Shown piece after piece: positions 17,205 to 25,923 of a DNA stretch of 64,000 nucleotides. The DNA is from Alphaproteobacteria bacterium UBA7314 (GTDB lineage Bacteria; Pseudomonadota; Alphaproteobacteria; MPNO01; UBA830): the NCBI GenBank assembly GCA_002471575.1, contig DKQG01000058.1, positions 221,037 to 285,036 on the forward strand, in the 5' to 3' direction. Both the position numbers and the translations under genes were made by a program. Under the pieces are notes generated by a model. The model saw only the letters and a program-made list of their open reading frames with translations, had not been told where the DNA came from and did no database searches. Position 1 is the first letter of the stretch. Every line of letters begins with the position of its first letter.

Positions 17205-17527
17205 TCAGGCGGGCGTCCCCGCTTCCGCTGTCGTCGTGTTCGTTTGGGGCTGAACCATGCGGGGGAACTGACGCCCGAACAGGTCCGCGGCGAGGGTCTG
17301 CTTGCCCAGCTCGGCGGTTTTGCCTGATATCCGAAGTACAACCATAGTCTCACATGCGCGATCTGGGCTTCCTCGTCGTATCTGCCTATCACCTCTGCAT
17401 ATTCCAAGGGACCGTATTCCGGCCGGCGAACTAATATGTCGCCTCCGGCGGGAACCAAGGGTGGCAATGTCGGACGCGGTCGGCGTCCGAAGATATCGGC
17501 GAGTGCGGTATATTTAAGGGTTATCAC
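17205..17527 (-). pseudogene. small frameshifted gene, unrecognised
   Basis: The first 66 codons from 17527 look protein-like (ALADIFGRRPRPTLPPLVP, then EYAEVIGRYDEEAQIAHVR). Near 17350 the protein-like reading moves to another frame: VVLRISGKTAELGKQTLAAD, then LFGRQFPRMVQPQ, to a TGA at 17205. Joined, the product would have about 105 residues. The unshifted frame continues to 17012 but overlaps the CmcJ-like gene on the other strand and reads as low-complexity arginine-rich sequence. The family is not recognised. Confidence 0.35.
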
Positions 17528-17647
17528 ATCCCCTCTTGTTTCATGTCGCGCGGCAACTCGATCGCGCTGTGGGACCGCAGGGGGTGACTTAACCGTGTCA
17601 ATCCTCTGGTTGACGGGTTCCGTTTCGAAACGGTGCCGGACCGCGAA

Positions 17648-18865
17648 TCAGAACTGGGTGGGGCCTGCCGGTAATCCGAGATGAACGCGCCCGTATAAAC
17701 CCAGCACCGCATCCCGGTTGACGCTGATGTGCATCGCACCCGCATGGGCGTCCCGCCAGTATCGCTGAAGCGCGCTGCTCAGTTGCAGCCCCTTGCCACC
17801 GTTGGCCTCGAACAGGGTGTCCACCGCATTGAGGGCGAGGCCCGCCGCGAAACCAAGATCGCCCTTATTGCGGGCGCGCTGTTCGACCGACAGCTCACCT
17901 TTGTTCTCCATGGTCTCCATCAGCTCGCGGGCGTCGCGGAATACGATCAGTTTAGCCGCGTCGATCGAGGCGGCGGCCTCTCCGACTTTCACCTGGATGG
18001 TGGGGAGCTGCGCCATGGGGGAGGGGCTGGACAATGCAGCGCCGCGCGTGACCCGGCCCCGTGCGCTGTCCATAAATTCGTCGTAAGCACCCTGCGCCAT
18101 GCCGAGGATCGGCGCGCAAACGCTGATCGACAATGCCTGAAATGCCGGAATGCGGAACAGCAGGCCGGGATTGGCCGCGGCGCCCGGCGGCGAACCTGAC
18201 ATCGTATGTTCCAGCGCCAGATAACAGTGATCCGGGATGAACAGGTCTTCGCAATAGACGGTTTTGGACCCGGTGCCAGCGAGGCCCGCAACCTCCCAAG
18301 TGTCTTCGATACCGAAACTGGATCGTCGCGATATCGCGTAGCCTCGTTCTACCGGCTCGTCGTTACCGTTTTCCATCAGGTTTACCGCCACCAGAACCCA
18401 GGGGCAGTTGTCGAGACCGGAGCAAAATGCCCAGCTGCCCGAGATCTTGTATCCGCCGTCGACTTTCACGGCGGTGCCAGTCGGGGTGAAAGATGCTGAA
18501 GCCCGGCCATCGGGGTCGTCCGCCCAGATTTCTTCCTGGGCTTCTAGCGGGTACATTGCCAGCAAGTACTGGTACATGCTGCAGATGGAATGGACCCAAC
18601 CGACGGATCCGCAGCCTCGCGCAATCTCAAACGCTGCCTCAGCAAAGGCGTCCATACCGTGCTCGAAACCGCCGAAGCGCTGCGGCATAAGCATGCGGAA
18701 CAGGCCGGCATCGAGAATCTCGTCGAACAGGTCGTCTGCCACGCGCCGATCTCTCTCGGTCCGTTCCTGGTTTTCCCGTATGACGGGGATCAGCGCTCGT
18801 GCACGATCGATCATGACCGACGGTTCGACATAGTCGGCGGGCGGTGTCTCCACGATAGTAGCCAT
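17648..18865 (-). CDS. acyl-CoA dehydrogenase-fold flavin monooxygenase
   Basis: A 405-residue protein with the acyl-CoA dehydrogenase fold, of the group D flavin monooxygenase type (HsaA/DszC/hydroxylase component) rather than a true dehydrogenase. ARALIPVIRENQERTERDRR at the N-terminus, G-C-G-S-V-G-W-V-H-S (residues 86-95) and the C-terminal QRYWRDAHAGAMHISVNRDA are characteristic; the H-A-x-x-M-H region binds flavin. Such enzymes hydroxylate aromatic or sulfur compounds using reduced flavin from a separate reductase. No reductase lies beside it. It is convergent with the small broken gene at 17205. Confidence 0.85.
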   Translation of the reverse strand: MATIVETPPADYVEPSVMIDRARALIPVIRENQERTERDRRVADDLFDEILDAGLFRMLMPQRFGGFEHGMDAFAEAAFEIARGCGSVGWVHSICSMYQYLLAMYPLEAQEEIWADDPDGRASASFTPTGTAVKVDGGYKISGSWAFCSGLDNCPWVLVAVNLMENGNDEPVERGYAISRRSSFGIEDTWEVAGLAGTGSKTVYCEDLFIPDHCYLALEHTMSGSPPGAAANPGLLFRIPAFQALSISVCAPILGMAQGAYDEFMDSARGRVTRGAALSSPSPMAQLPTIQVKVGEAAASIDAAKLIVFRDARELMETMENKGELSVEQRARNKGDLGFAAGLALNAVDTLFEANGGKGLQLSSALQRYWRDAHAGAMHISVNRDAVLGLYGRVHLGLPAGPTQF

Positions 18866-18927
18866 CTCGATTTCCCTCTCACAGCTGCCTCATTATTCAA
18901 GCATGTCGGATGACGGAGTGCGAACGG

Positions 18928-19404
18928 ATGTTCCGATAAAAGAAATTCGTCGAAGATACGGCCGTTGGCGTCGGCAGCTACACGACGCTTGTCGCCGTGG
19001 AAAAAGCGGTCGGTCTCGTCGACACACTGACATCTTACGGCCCGTTCACGGTTTTCGCGCCGAACTATGCAGCGTTTTCGAAACTGCCGACAGGGGCAGT
19101 TGAAACCCTGCTGAAGCCGGAAAATACAGTCCAGTTGGTAAGCAGCCTTACCTGTCATGTCGTCCCGTGCGCGGTGAAACGCGGAGACATCGCGGGCAAG
19201 AAAATGGATGTGAAAACCGTCCAAGGCGCCGTCATGAACGTGAACACGAAGAGTGGTGCCATGATCGCTAACTCCAATGCCGAGACTGCCGACTTTGAAG
19301 CATGCAACGGTGCCATACACACTATGGACAAGGTGATCCAGCCGCCGGGATTGTGCGTATTAGAGTTGATTTCTTACTTGATCACTAAAATCCGGGGCAG
19401 ATGA
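18928..19404 (+). pseudogene. fasciclin-domain protein, 5' end disrupted
   Basis: The frame encodes a single small fasciclin (FAS1) domain: VEDTAVGVGSYTTLVAVEKA, YGPFTVFAPNYAAFSKLP, LLKPENTVQLVSSLT and ACNGAIHTMDKVIQPP. An in-frame ATG at 18928 is followed three codons later by TAA (18937), so the natural start is cut off; the first later start is the GTG at 18997, inside the domain. The usual YHVVPG reads CHVVPC, and one Ala of the LVAAVEKA segment is lost. The tail after IQPP looks like read-through. It is most likely a decaying gene rather than a shortened functional one. Confidence 0.6.
19334..19362 (+). promoter_or_regulatory. candidate RpoE/ChrR-type ECF promoter
   Basis: TGATCC at 19334-19339 is followed after 18 bases by TATTA at 19358-19362, resembling the TGATCC-N18-TAxxA promoters used by the Rhodobacter RpoE/ChrR system. 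It lies about 40 bases before the first possible start of the sigma gene, as expected for autoregulation. The TGATCC also encodes the Val-Ile-Gln of the fasciclin tail, so chance is possible. Confidence 0.35.
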
Positions 19405-20088
19405 ATGCAGGCGGTGGCAGACATACAGGAGAGCACGGTTGCCTTTAAAAGCGTCGCCCTCTCTAGAAATATGGCCGGTCCCGACAACCAGCATGTTACC
19501 ATGCGTGGATTTTCGGCCAACCGGCGAAAGAACGACGAAATGAAGAAGATGGCGGAATTCATTCGCGCTGTCGCCGACCGCGAAGATAGGGATGCCTTTA
19601 GGCAGCTGTTCGCGTTCTACGCTCCGCGCCTGAAGGCGTTCCTTATTAAAAATGGCGCCACCCCGGGAGACGCCGAAGAAGTGATGCAAGAAGCTATGAC
19701 GCTGGTCTGGCGCAAAGCCAAACAGTTCGACCCCGCGAAGGCCTCAGCATCGACTTGGATTTACACTATCGCTCGCAACCGGCGCATAGACCTTATACGT
19801 CGGGCGAAGCGCCCGGAACTGGACCCGGAAGACCCGTTCTTTACCTCAGTTTCGGAACAGCCCGACGGTGAACAAGAATACAGCCGAACTGAACGTGAGA
19901 CATTAGTCCGCAAATACCTCGAGACATTGCCCGCCGACCAGCTGCAGGTCGTTCAGAAAGCGTTCTACGAGGAAATGACGCACCAAGAAATCGCCGCCGA
20001 GCTCGATATGCCGCTCGGCACGGTCAAATCGCGGATTCGGATAGCTATGCGCCGCCTTCGCGATCAACTTGATAGAGCAGAGTTATGA
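19405..20088 (+). CDS. rpoE: ECF sigma factor of the RpoE/ChrR (ECF11-like) type
   Basis: Extracytoplasmic-function sigma factor, up to 227 residues. Region 2 begins about residue 60 (DREDRDAFRQLFAFYAPRLK, then EVMQEAMTLVWRKA and STWIYTIARNRRIDLIRR). Region 4 has HQEIAAELDMPLGTVKSRIR. The gene overlaps the ChrR anti-sigma gene by 4 bases. By analogy with Rhodobacter RpoE it should drive the singlet-oxygen/photo-oxidative stress response. Start uncertain: Met at 19405, 19471, 19501, 19540 or 19549 are all possible, and the last two fit the family N-terminus better. Confidence 0.9.
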   Translation: MQAVADIQESTVAFKSVALSRNMAGPDNQHVTMRGFSANRRKNDEMKKMAEFIRAVADREDRDAFRQLFAFYAPRLKAFLIKNGATPGDAEEVMQEAMTLVWRKAKQFDPAKASASTWIYTIARNRRIDLIRRAKRPELDPEDPFFTSVSEQPDGEQEYSRTERETLVRKYLETLPADQLQVVQKAFYEEMTHQEIAAELDMPLGTVKSRIRIAMRRLRDQLDRAEL

Positions 20089-20738
20089 TTACCCATCACC
20101 CTTCAGACGAGTATCTTGTCGAGTACGCTGCGGGAAGCCTGCCCGAAGCGGAATCCCTTGTAGTCGCAAGCCATCTCTCCATGTGCGGCGAATGCCGCGC
20201 GCGCGTCGAGACTTTCGAATCGATCGGCGCGGTGCTGCTTGAAGACGGAGAAACGGAAGCGGTTTCGGCCAATGCCCTCGACACAGTCATGGGCATGATT
20301 GCTGCGACCAAACCGGTGGAGGCATCAAGACGGATCGAGTTCAATCAGTCAACGCTCCGGCTTATCCCTCCGCCGCTTCGGGCCTATCTCGATGCAGATC
20401 TGGATAACCTCAACTGGAAGCGAGCCGGACGAGGAATTCAAGAAGCAAGCCTGAAACAGGATGAAGGCGTCCGAATATCACTACTTCGCATCCGTCCCGA
20501 TCAGAAGGTCCCGTCTCACACTCACACCGGTGAGGAGTACACGCTGATCCTCGACGGTGGGTATAAGGATGGCTTCGCCCATTACGCACAGGGTGATGTT
20601 AGTCATGTTGACGGCTCGGTAGATCATGCGCCGGTTGCAGACCCACATGGTCCCTGCCTTTGCCTGACGGTTCGCACGGGCCCGGCACAGTTAACCGGCA
20701 AAATCGGCCGCATTCTGAATCCTTTTATCCGGGGTTAG
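20085..20738 (+). CDS. chrR: ChrR-type zinc anti-sigma factor
   Basis: Anti-sigma factor of 217 residues in two domains. The N-terminal ZAS domain has H30, C34 and C37 (HLSMCGEC). The C-terminal cupin carries the second metal set H145, H147, E151 and H181, spaced exactly as in Rhodobacter ChrR, where singlet oxygen disturbs the cupin and releases the sigma factor. The ATG overlaps the sigma stop (ATGA), so they are translationally coupled. All ligands are intact, so the system is probably functional despite the damaged fasciclin gene upstream. Confidence 0.93.
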   Translation: MITHHPSDEYLVEYAAGSLPEAESLVVASHLSMCGECRARVETFESIGAVLLEDGETEAVSANALDTVMGMIAATKPVEASRRIEFNQSTLRLIPPPLRAYLDADLDNLNWKRAGRGIQEASLKQDEGVRISLLRIRPDQKVPSHTHTGEEYTLILDGGYKDGFAHYAQGDVSHVDGSVDHAPVADPHGPCLCLTVRTGPAQLTGKIGRILNPFIRG

Positions 20739-20751
20739 CGCGGCTAGACCT

Positions 20752-20781
20752 TTGCATTTACCGGGAACGGTGCAATATAAG
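20752..20781 (+). promoter_or_regulatory. candidate sigma-70-type promoter for ubiD-like gene
   Basis: TTGCAT and TATAAG are separated by 18 bases and end 29 bases before the start codon of the UbiD-family gene. The -10 box matches five of six consensus bases and the -35 four of six. No other promoter-like pair is seen in this 72-base gap, but weak matches are common. Confidence 0.3.
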
Positions 20782-20810
20782 GTGGCGTTTACGCAACGGA
20801 GAAACGCCCC

Positions 20811-22478
20811 ATGGATGCCTCGGCGGGAAAACGCGCCTACCGTGACCTGCAGCAGCACATTGAAGAGCTCAAAGCACGGGATCTTCTGTATGTAATCGAC
20901 GAGCCGGTCAACAAGGACACCGAGATGTCTGCGCTTGTGCGCTGGCAGTTTCGCGGCGGGTTGCGCGAGGACCAGCGCAAGGCATTTCTATTCAATAACG
21001 TCATCGATTCCAAAAACCGGGACTACGCTATCCCGGTAGTGATTGGTGCGTTGGCAGCCAATCAGGATATCTACGCGACTGGCATGGACACCACCGTCGA
21101 TGGGATTGCCGCCAAGTGGGATCACGCGATCGCCAACCCGGTAAAACCCCGACTGGTTAATGCAGCGCCCTGTCACGACGTAATAGTCGAGGGTGAAGAA
21201 CTGCTGATTGAGGAGGGCGGCCTAGTCCGCCTGCCGGTGCCGCTATCGACACCTGGCTTCGATTCGACACCCACGCTGGCTGCGACGAACGTGATCACCA
21301 AGGACCCCGATACCGGAACCCAGAATATGGGGACCTACCGCGCGGGGCTGAAGTCTTCAAACCGGCTGGTGGTTCGTATGGCGACGCGGGTCGGCGGCGC
21401 CGAAGGCTACATGCACTGGAAAACCCACAAGGCGCGCGGCGAAAAGCTGCCCTGCGCGATCGTTGTCGGCTGTCCACCCTATGTCGCCTTTATGGGGCCA
21501 CAGAAACTGCCGATCGGGATGGAAGAACTGGAGGTTGCCGGCGGACTGGCAGGCGAGCCAATAAACGTCGTGCGGGCACGCACCGTGGATCTCGTGGTGC
21601 CGGCGGAAGCCGAGGTCGTCATCGAAGGATATGTCGATACCGATATGCTCGAACCGGAAGGCCCATTCGGCGAAAGCCACGGCCACGTTGCGCTGGAAGA
21701 ATTGAACCTCCCGATGAAGGTGACGGCGATCACACATCGGAAAGACGCCGTCATACCTTCCTATATTTCACAGGTTGCGCCGTCCGAAAGCTCGGTGATC
21801 AAGCGCGTCGCCTATGAGCCCCTGTTTAAGGCGCATCTGCGCGATCAGCTCGGCATCAAAGGCGTTAAGAAGGTTCAGCTCCATGAACCGCTGACCGGGC
21901 TGCTCCGGGTCACCATTATTACGCTCGATCCGGAAACGCCGCGGACCGAAGTATGGCGTGCGCTCTACGGGGCGGCCAGTTTCAAGGGCGATTGCGGCAA
22001 GATCACCATTGCCGTCAATGAAGACATCGATGCCGACAACGCCGACGCTATCCTGTGGGCGATGGGGTACCGTCTGAACCCGGAGGAGGATGTGGAAGTA
22101 CTGCGCCACCGCGGCCAGGGGCACGGGCCCAAACGCGAAAGCACCGGCGAGGAGGACTCTACACTGCTGATCGACGCGACGATGAAATCGCCGATGCCGC
22201 CGCTGGCGTTGCCCACGAAGCCTTATATGGAAGCCGGCAAGGAGCTATGGGATCGGCTCGGCCTGCCCGAACTACGCCCGGAATCGCCGTGGCATGGTTA
22301 CTCGCTGGGTGACTGGTCGCAGGCTTGGACTGACGCCGCGGAACGCGCCGCCGCCAGCGAATGGCTCGAAAACGGCCGCCGGACGCTGCAGCGTCAGGTA
22401 CCCGCAAACGTCACGCCCGAAACATCTGTTCGCGACGTTGAAGATGGCTGGGAGGACGAAACCGAGTGGAAGAAGTAG
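20811..22478 (+). CDS. UbiD-family (prenylated-FMN) decarboxylase
   Basis: Cytosolic UbiD-type enzyme of 555 residues that reversibly decarboxylates aromatic or unsaturated acids using prenylated FMN. NMGTYRAGL (cofactor/metal loop), LPCAIVVGCPP, the catalytic acid segment LEPEGPFGESHGH and ITHRKDAVIPSYISQ are present. It is longer than ubiquinone UbiD (about 490), so it is more likely a catabolic member. No UbiX-type prenyltransferase is in the window. Flanked by the ECF/ChrR module and an Ldh-type dehydrogenase on the opposite strand. Confidence 0.9.
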   Translation: MDASAGKRAYRDLQQHIEELKARDLLYVIDEPVNKDTEMSALVRWQFRGGLREDQRKAFLFNNVIDSKNRDYAIPVVIGALAANQDIYATGMDTTVDGIAAKWDHAIANPVKPRLVNAAPCHDVIVEGEELLIEEGGLVRLPVPLSTPGFDSTPTLAATNVITKDPDTGTQNMGTYRAGLKSSNRLVVRMATRVGGAEGYMHWKTHKARGEKLPCAIVVGCPPYVAFMGPQKLPIGMEELEVAGGLAGEPINVVRARTVDLVVPAEAEVVIEGYVDTDMLEPEGPFGESHGHVALEELNLPMKVTAITHRKDAVIPSYISQVAPSESSVIKRVAYEPLFKAHLRDQLGIKGVKKVQLHEPLTGLLRVTIITLDPETPRTEVWRALYGAASFKGDCGKITIAVNEDIDADNADAILWAMGYRLNPEEDVEVLRHRGQGHGPKRESTGEEDSTLLIDATMKSPMPPLALPTKPYMEAGKELWDRLGLPELRPESPWHGYSLGDWSQAWTDAAERAAASEWLENGRRTLQRQVPANVTPETSVRDVEDGWEDETEWKK

Positions 22479-22803
22479 GCTTTCCCGGCAATACGTGAAA
22501 ACAGGGGAAATAAAGGTGAGCGGTGACGAATGTCGCGACTATCGATCTTCTGGACCCGTTGGGCCCGGACCGCCGGCTGATTACAAGCGCAACTGGGATC
22601 TGGTCGAATGTCTGTTGCGCTTCAGGCTGGCCAACGCGGCCGACGCCTGAGCCGCAGAAATTCCGCCCTTCATTTGGTGCCGGGTTACCGGCGTTTCGCG
22701 AACACTCCGACGGCGATCCCGAACTGGTCGAACTTCCGGAACCGATTCTGGGTTCTCAAGAACCGGCGAGCACCAGTCAGTAAGCACCTCCCTGCCTTGC
22801 CGA
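22479..22803. other. gap without a convincing gene
   Basis: The 325 bases between the UbiD-type gene and the convergent Ldh-type gene have several open frames on both strands (for example 22523-22783 plus, 22581-22787 minus), none with a recognisable domain. No terminator hairpin with a T-tract was found. It may contain decayed coding sequence. Confidence 0.4.
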
Positions 22804-23862
22804 TCACCTGGTTTCTGGCAAAGCTACGCCGAGTTTCGATGCTACCTCTTCCAGCCGATTCCACGTGCCGTCGGGCAGAGGAATGCCGTCAGCCTTGCGT
22901 CGCTCGAGTACCCGGTCGCCGCGTTCGCCGGGCACCAGGATTTCGTCCGTGCCGTCGACGCGGGGCAGGGTCTTGATCGCCTCAGCAAGCCGGTCGACCT
23001 CGCGCGCGTAGTCGCCAACATCGCCGAATTTTGAGATATCGACGGCGATAAGCAGCCCATTCTGCATGTGCTCGCGGCCACCCGGCGCGCCTTCCAGAAA
23101 CGGAGCAATCAGTGGGTTGGCGACCATCAGGCTGGTCAGGCATTCGAACATCAGCGCAAGCCCCCCGCCCTTGTGACCGCCTAGGGCGGTAGGGATGGAT
23201 GCCTTGTTAGGGTCGATAGTGGGGTTACCGTCAGCGTCGACTGCCCAGCCTTCGCCCAGTGCCATGCCGGTGTCGCGGGCAAGCTGGATTTTTCCCATGG
23301 ACTGGGTCGCGGTCGCCATGTCCAGCATCAGTGGCGCGTGGGTGGATCCTGGCACCGAAATCGCGATTGGGCTGGTCGCGAGCCCCGCTGTGCGCGCTCC
23401 CGGGTAGGCCATGTTGGGGCGCGATGTGTTGATTGCGATCCCCGCCATGCCTTCGGCTGCGATCTCCAGCGTAAAATATCCGATTGAGCCCATATGCGTG
23501 GCATGGCGGATCAGGCAAAGGCCGATGCCGGCATCCGTGGCCTTTGCGATTGCGATTTTCGCCGCTCGCGCCAACGCCACCTGGCCGAAGGCACCGTCTC
23601 CTTCCAGAACTGCGGCGGCGGCCAGGTCGGTAATCGTTCGGATGTTGGGCGTAGGGTTGTTTATACCTTTTCTAACGCGCTCCAGATATCCCGGAATACG
23701 CAACACGCCGTGCGAGTCCACACCGCGCAGGTTTGACCAGACAAGAACCCGAGCAATCAAGGCGGCGTCTTCCGATGGCACGCCCGCGGCGGTAAAAAGG
23801 TCGCGAGCGAAATCCGTCAGTGTTCGTTCGGTAATAATTCGGTCGGAATTACTCATGGGCAA
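22804..23862 (-). CDS. Ldh/MdhB-family NAD(P)-dependent oxidoreductase
   Basis: A 352-residue member of the malate/L-lactate/ureidoglycolate dehydrogenase (type 2 malate dehydrogenase) family. GVDSHGVLRIPGYL holds the catalytic His near residue 50. ATHMGSIGYFTLEIA and NTSRPNMAYPG line the cofactor site, and TALGGHKGGGLAL is the family signature loop. It oxidises a 2-hydroxy acid or reduces the 2-oxo acid or an imine; the exact substrate cannot be read from sequence. A second Met at residue 3 (MSNSD) is an alternative start. Divergent from the hydrolase at 23949. Confidence 0.9.
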   Translation of the reverse strand: MPMSNSDRIITERTLTDFARDLFTAAGVPSEDAALIARVLVWSNLRGVDSHGVLRIPGYLERVRKGINNPTPNIRTITDLAAAAVLEGDGAFGQVALARAAKIAIAKATDAGIGLCLIRHATHMGSIGYFTLEIAAEGMAGIAINTSRPNMAYPGARTAGLATSPIAISVPGSTHAPLMLDMATATQSMGKIQLARDTGMALGEGWAVDADGNPTIDPNKASIPTALGGHKGGGLALMFECLTSLMVANPLIAPFLEGAPGGREHMQNGLLIAVDISKFGDVGDYAREVDRLAEAIKTLPRVDGTDEILVPGERGDRVLERRKADGIPLPDGTWNRLEEVASKLGVALPETR

Positions 23863-23948
23863 CCATTAACAACGAGGCGTTTCGGGGTCCAGCATTGCCG
23901 CTGTTACAACGTCCGGCGTATAACGGACAAAACGCGGCGGAGGCTCCT

Positions 23949-24833
23949 TTGGAAGAAAAAGTCACATTCAAATCCGGCGACCTGAATATCTCGGGTGTCG
24001 TACATCGGCCAGACGATATGATCGACGGTGAGCGCCGTCCCGCTGTCCTGGTACTTCACGGGTTCGGAAGCCGCAAGGATGCCGAAAACGTCACCGGCCC
24101 GTCGAACATGTTTATGAACTGGGGGTACGTCGTGCTGCGTTTCGATATGCGCGGTTGCGGCGACAGCGACGGCCTGTTCGGCCATCTGTTATGCCTCGAC
24201 CAGGTGGCAGACACCCGGTCGGCTATCACCTTCATGCAGTCGCGGCCCGAAGTCGACTCCGATCGGATCGCGGTTGTGGGCTCTAGCTTCGGGGCGGCGG
24301 TTGCCGTCTATACCGGCGGGGTAGACGACCGGGTCGCCGCGGTGATTTCGTCCGGCGGCTGGGGTAACGGCGAACGCAAGTTTCGTGGACAACATCCGGG
24401 CGAAGAGGCGTGGAAAAAATTCACCGACATGCTCGAGAGAGGGAAAAAGCATCGGGAAGAAACCGGCGAGCCGCTTTTCGTCGATCGCTATGAAATCGTC
24501 CCCATCCCCGAACATCTCCGGGTCAACATGCCGTCGGGGTCGGTACAGCAGTTCACCGCCGATACAGCGCAGGGGATGATGGAATTCACCGCCGAGGACG
24601 TAATCGCCCATATTGCGCCGCGCCCCATTCTGCTGCTGCACAGTTCGGTGGATTCGGTCACGCCGACCGAACAATCGGTCGAAATGTTCAAGCGGGCTGG
24701 ACAGCCAGCCGACCTGCATCTGACGGCGGATACCGATCATTTCATGATGGCGGAATCCAATACCCGCGTGATCAACATCATCCGGGATTGGCTCGCCAAG
24801 TATTTCCCGGCCGACGCGCCGACGGATGCCTGA
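23949..24833 (+). CDS. alpha/beta hydrolase (dipeptidyl-peptidase/esterase type)
   Basis: A 294-residue serine hydrolase. The nucleophile elbow is VVGSSFGAAV, the oxyanion region LVLHGFGSRKD, and the catalytic His lies in DTDHFMM near the C-terminus; an Asp in SSVDSVTP fits the third residue. The frame is open from a TTG at 23895, but the TTG at 23949 has GGAGG six bases upstream and begins just before the hydrolase fold, so it is preferred. Overlaps a truncated gene at 24826 by 8 bases. Substrate unknown. Confidence 0.85.
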   Translation: MEEKVTFKSGDLNISGVVHRPDDMIDGERRPAVLVLHGFGSRKDAENVTGPSNMFMNWGYVVLRFDMRGCGDSDGLFGHLLCLDQVADTRSAITFMQSRPEVDSDRIAVVGSSFGAAVAVYTGGVDDRVAAVISSGGWGNGERKFRGQHPGEEAWKKFTDMLERGKKHREETGEPLFVDRYEIVPIPEHLRVNMPSGSVQQFTADTAQGMMEFTAEDVIAHIAPRPILLLHSSVDSVTPTEQSVEMFKRAGQPADLHLTADTDHFMMAESNTRVINIIRDWLAKYFPADAPTDA

Positions 24834-24960
24834 GGCGGCGACAAACCTCGCTGACAAGGCGGCGCTCGACGCCGAACTTATTGCAAAGGCGCGGAGCCTG
24901 GCACCCGGTCTTGCAGACCGGGTTTTACGGCAACGTGCTAATCGGTCACGTCAGCCCTGA
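24826..24960 (+). pseudogene. N-terminal fragment of an acyl-CoA dehydrogenase-like monooxygenase
   Basis: A 44-codon frame overlaps the hydrolase stop and reads LDAELIAKARSLAPGLADRV and R-A-N-R-S-R-Q-P before TGA. This is the usual first helix of group D flavin monooxygenases and acyl-CoA dehydrogenase-like enzymes (..RARALAPxLRxRAxxxxANRRxPdE..). The rest, about 350 residues, is gone; the FAH-family gene from the opposite strand ends 10 bases later. The overlap with the hydrolase suggests the two were once an operon. Confidence 0.5.
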
Positions 24961-24969
24961 GCCGAATCT

Positions 24970-25824
24970 TTAGGCGCCGACGCCGATCCTGAATTCGCCG
25001 ATCTGGTCGCAGACGAAATGCAGTTCGTCGCCGGCCTTTACCTCGCTGACGCCTTCAGGTGAACCCGTGTACATCACGTCGCCCGGATAGAGCGTGTAGT
25101 ATTCAGACGCGTATTCGATCAGTTCACGGATGCTAAGGACCTGATCTTTTGTATTGGCATCCTGCTTGATGTCGCCGTTGACCGCGCCGCGAAACGAAAC
25201 ATCGTCGGGATCGGCGATCTCGTCGGCGGTCACGAACCAGGGGCCCAAGACTGCATACCCATCGCAGGATTTGCGCGCGCTACGATCTTCCGGGCCGCGT
25301 ACAGTCATATCGAGGCCGAGCGTGTACCCAGCGATCACGTCGAGAGCATCCGCCTGTTTGACGCGGCTGCACTCGCTGCCGATGACGATGACGAATTCGA
25401 ACTCGTGATCGTTGCGGCGATCCGGGAACCGAATGGGAATCGTGCCGCCTGCGCCAATCAGGGCAGTGTTGGATTTCAGAAAGATACCAGCTTCCCTGAT
25501 CTTGGTGGTGCGTTCGATGTGCCGGATACCGGGGTCGGCCTGCGCTTCGTCGATATGCGCTTTGTAATTAACGGGTGCGGCCATCAGTTTGCCCGGCCGG
25601 GCGACCGGCGGCAGTAGATTCACGCTTTCCAGCGTGATCGGCGCGGCATCTACCGCCATGTCTGCCAGCCTGCTGCGCCATTCTGGCAGTGCGGCGATGA
25701 TGGCGTCTGATTTCGCGTCATAGGGGTGCGCGGCACGGATTTCATTTTGTGCCGCAGTTACGTCGCGAACCATGCCGTCGACGATGACACCCAGACGGTC
25801 GTTGTCAAACCTGCAGATCTTCAT
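24970..25824 (-). CDS. fumarylacetoacetate hydrolase-family protein
   Basis: FAH-fold enzyme of 284 residues that typically hydrolyses, hydrates or decarboxylates acylpyruvate-like intermediates of aromatic degradation with a divalent metal. Metal ligands are in NDHEFEFVIVIG (two Glu) and GLDMTVRGPEDR (Asp). The catalytic-loop APVNYKAHIDE and the C-terminal GDVMYTGSPEGV are present. Divergent from the VOC dioxygenase-like gene at 25924, with which it could form an extradiol ring-cleavage route; that link is inference from adjacency and family. Confidence 0.9.
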   Translation of the reverse strand: MKICRFDNDRLGVIVDGMVRDVTAAQNEIRAAHPYDAKSDAIIAALPEWRSRLADMAVDAAPITLESVNLLPPVARPGKLMAAPVNYKAHIDEAQADPGIRHIERTTKIREAGIFLKSNTALIGAGGTIPIRFPDRRNDHEFEFVIVIGSECSRVKQADALDVIAGYTLGLDMTVRGPEDRSARKSCDGYAVLGPWFVTADEIADPDDVSFRGAVNGDIKQDANTKDQVLSIRELIEYASEYYTLYPGDVMYTGSPEGVSEVKAGDELHFVCDQIGEFRIGVGA

Positions 25825-25923
25825 TGGATCATCCCTTTAGTTTGATGCGTCTGATTGCCTTTCCCTTTTGTCACGCAAAATTCTACGATTGAAAAGAAGC
25901 CGAACGGCGAAAAGGAGAAAATA

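Noticed and set aside
17195..17211. CGCCTG-N5-CAGGCG hairpin as terminator for the CmcJ-type gene
   Set aside because: No T-tract follows on either strand, and the stem overlaps the end of the broken small gene.
17012..17527. A 171-residue gene on the minus strand
   Set aside because: Its last third is antisense to the CmcJ-type gene and reads as arginine-rich low-complexity sequence; the better reading changes frame near 17350.
17620..17633. Perfect palindrome CCGTTTCGAAACGG as operator or terminator
   Set aside because: It lies 15 bases beyond the 3' end of the flavin monooxygenase gene with no T-tract and no nearby promoter; a single short palindrome is weak evidence.
22523..22783. An 86-residue hypothetical gene after ubiD
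   Set aside because: Proline-rich, no domain, no ribosome site, and the other frames of the same stretch look equally open.
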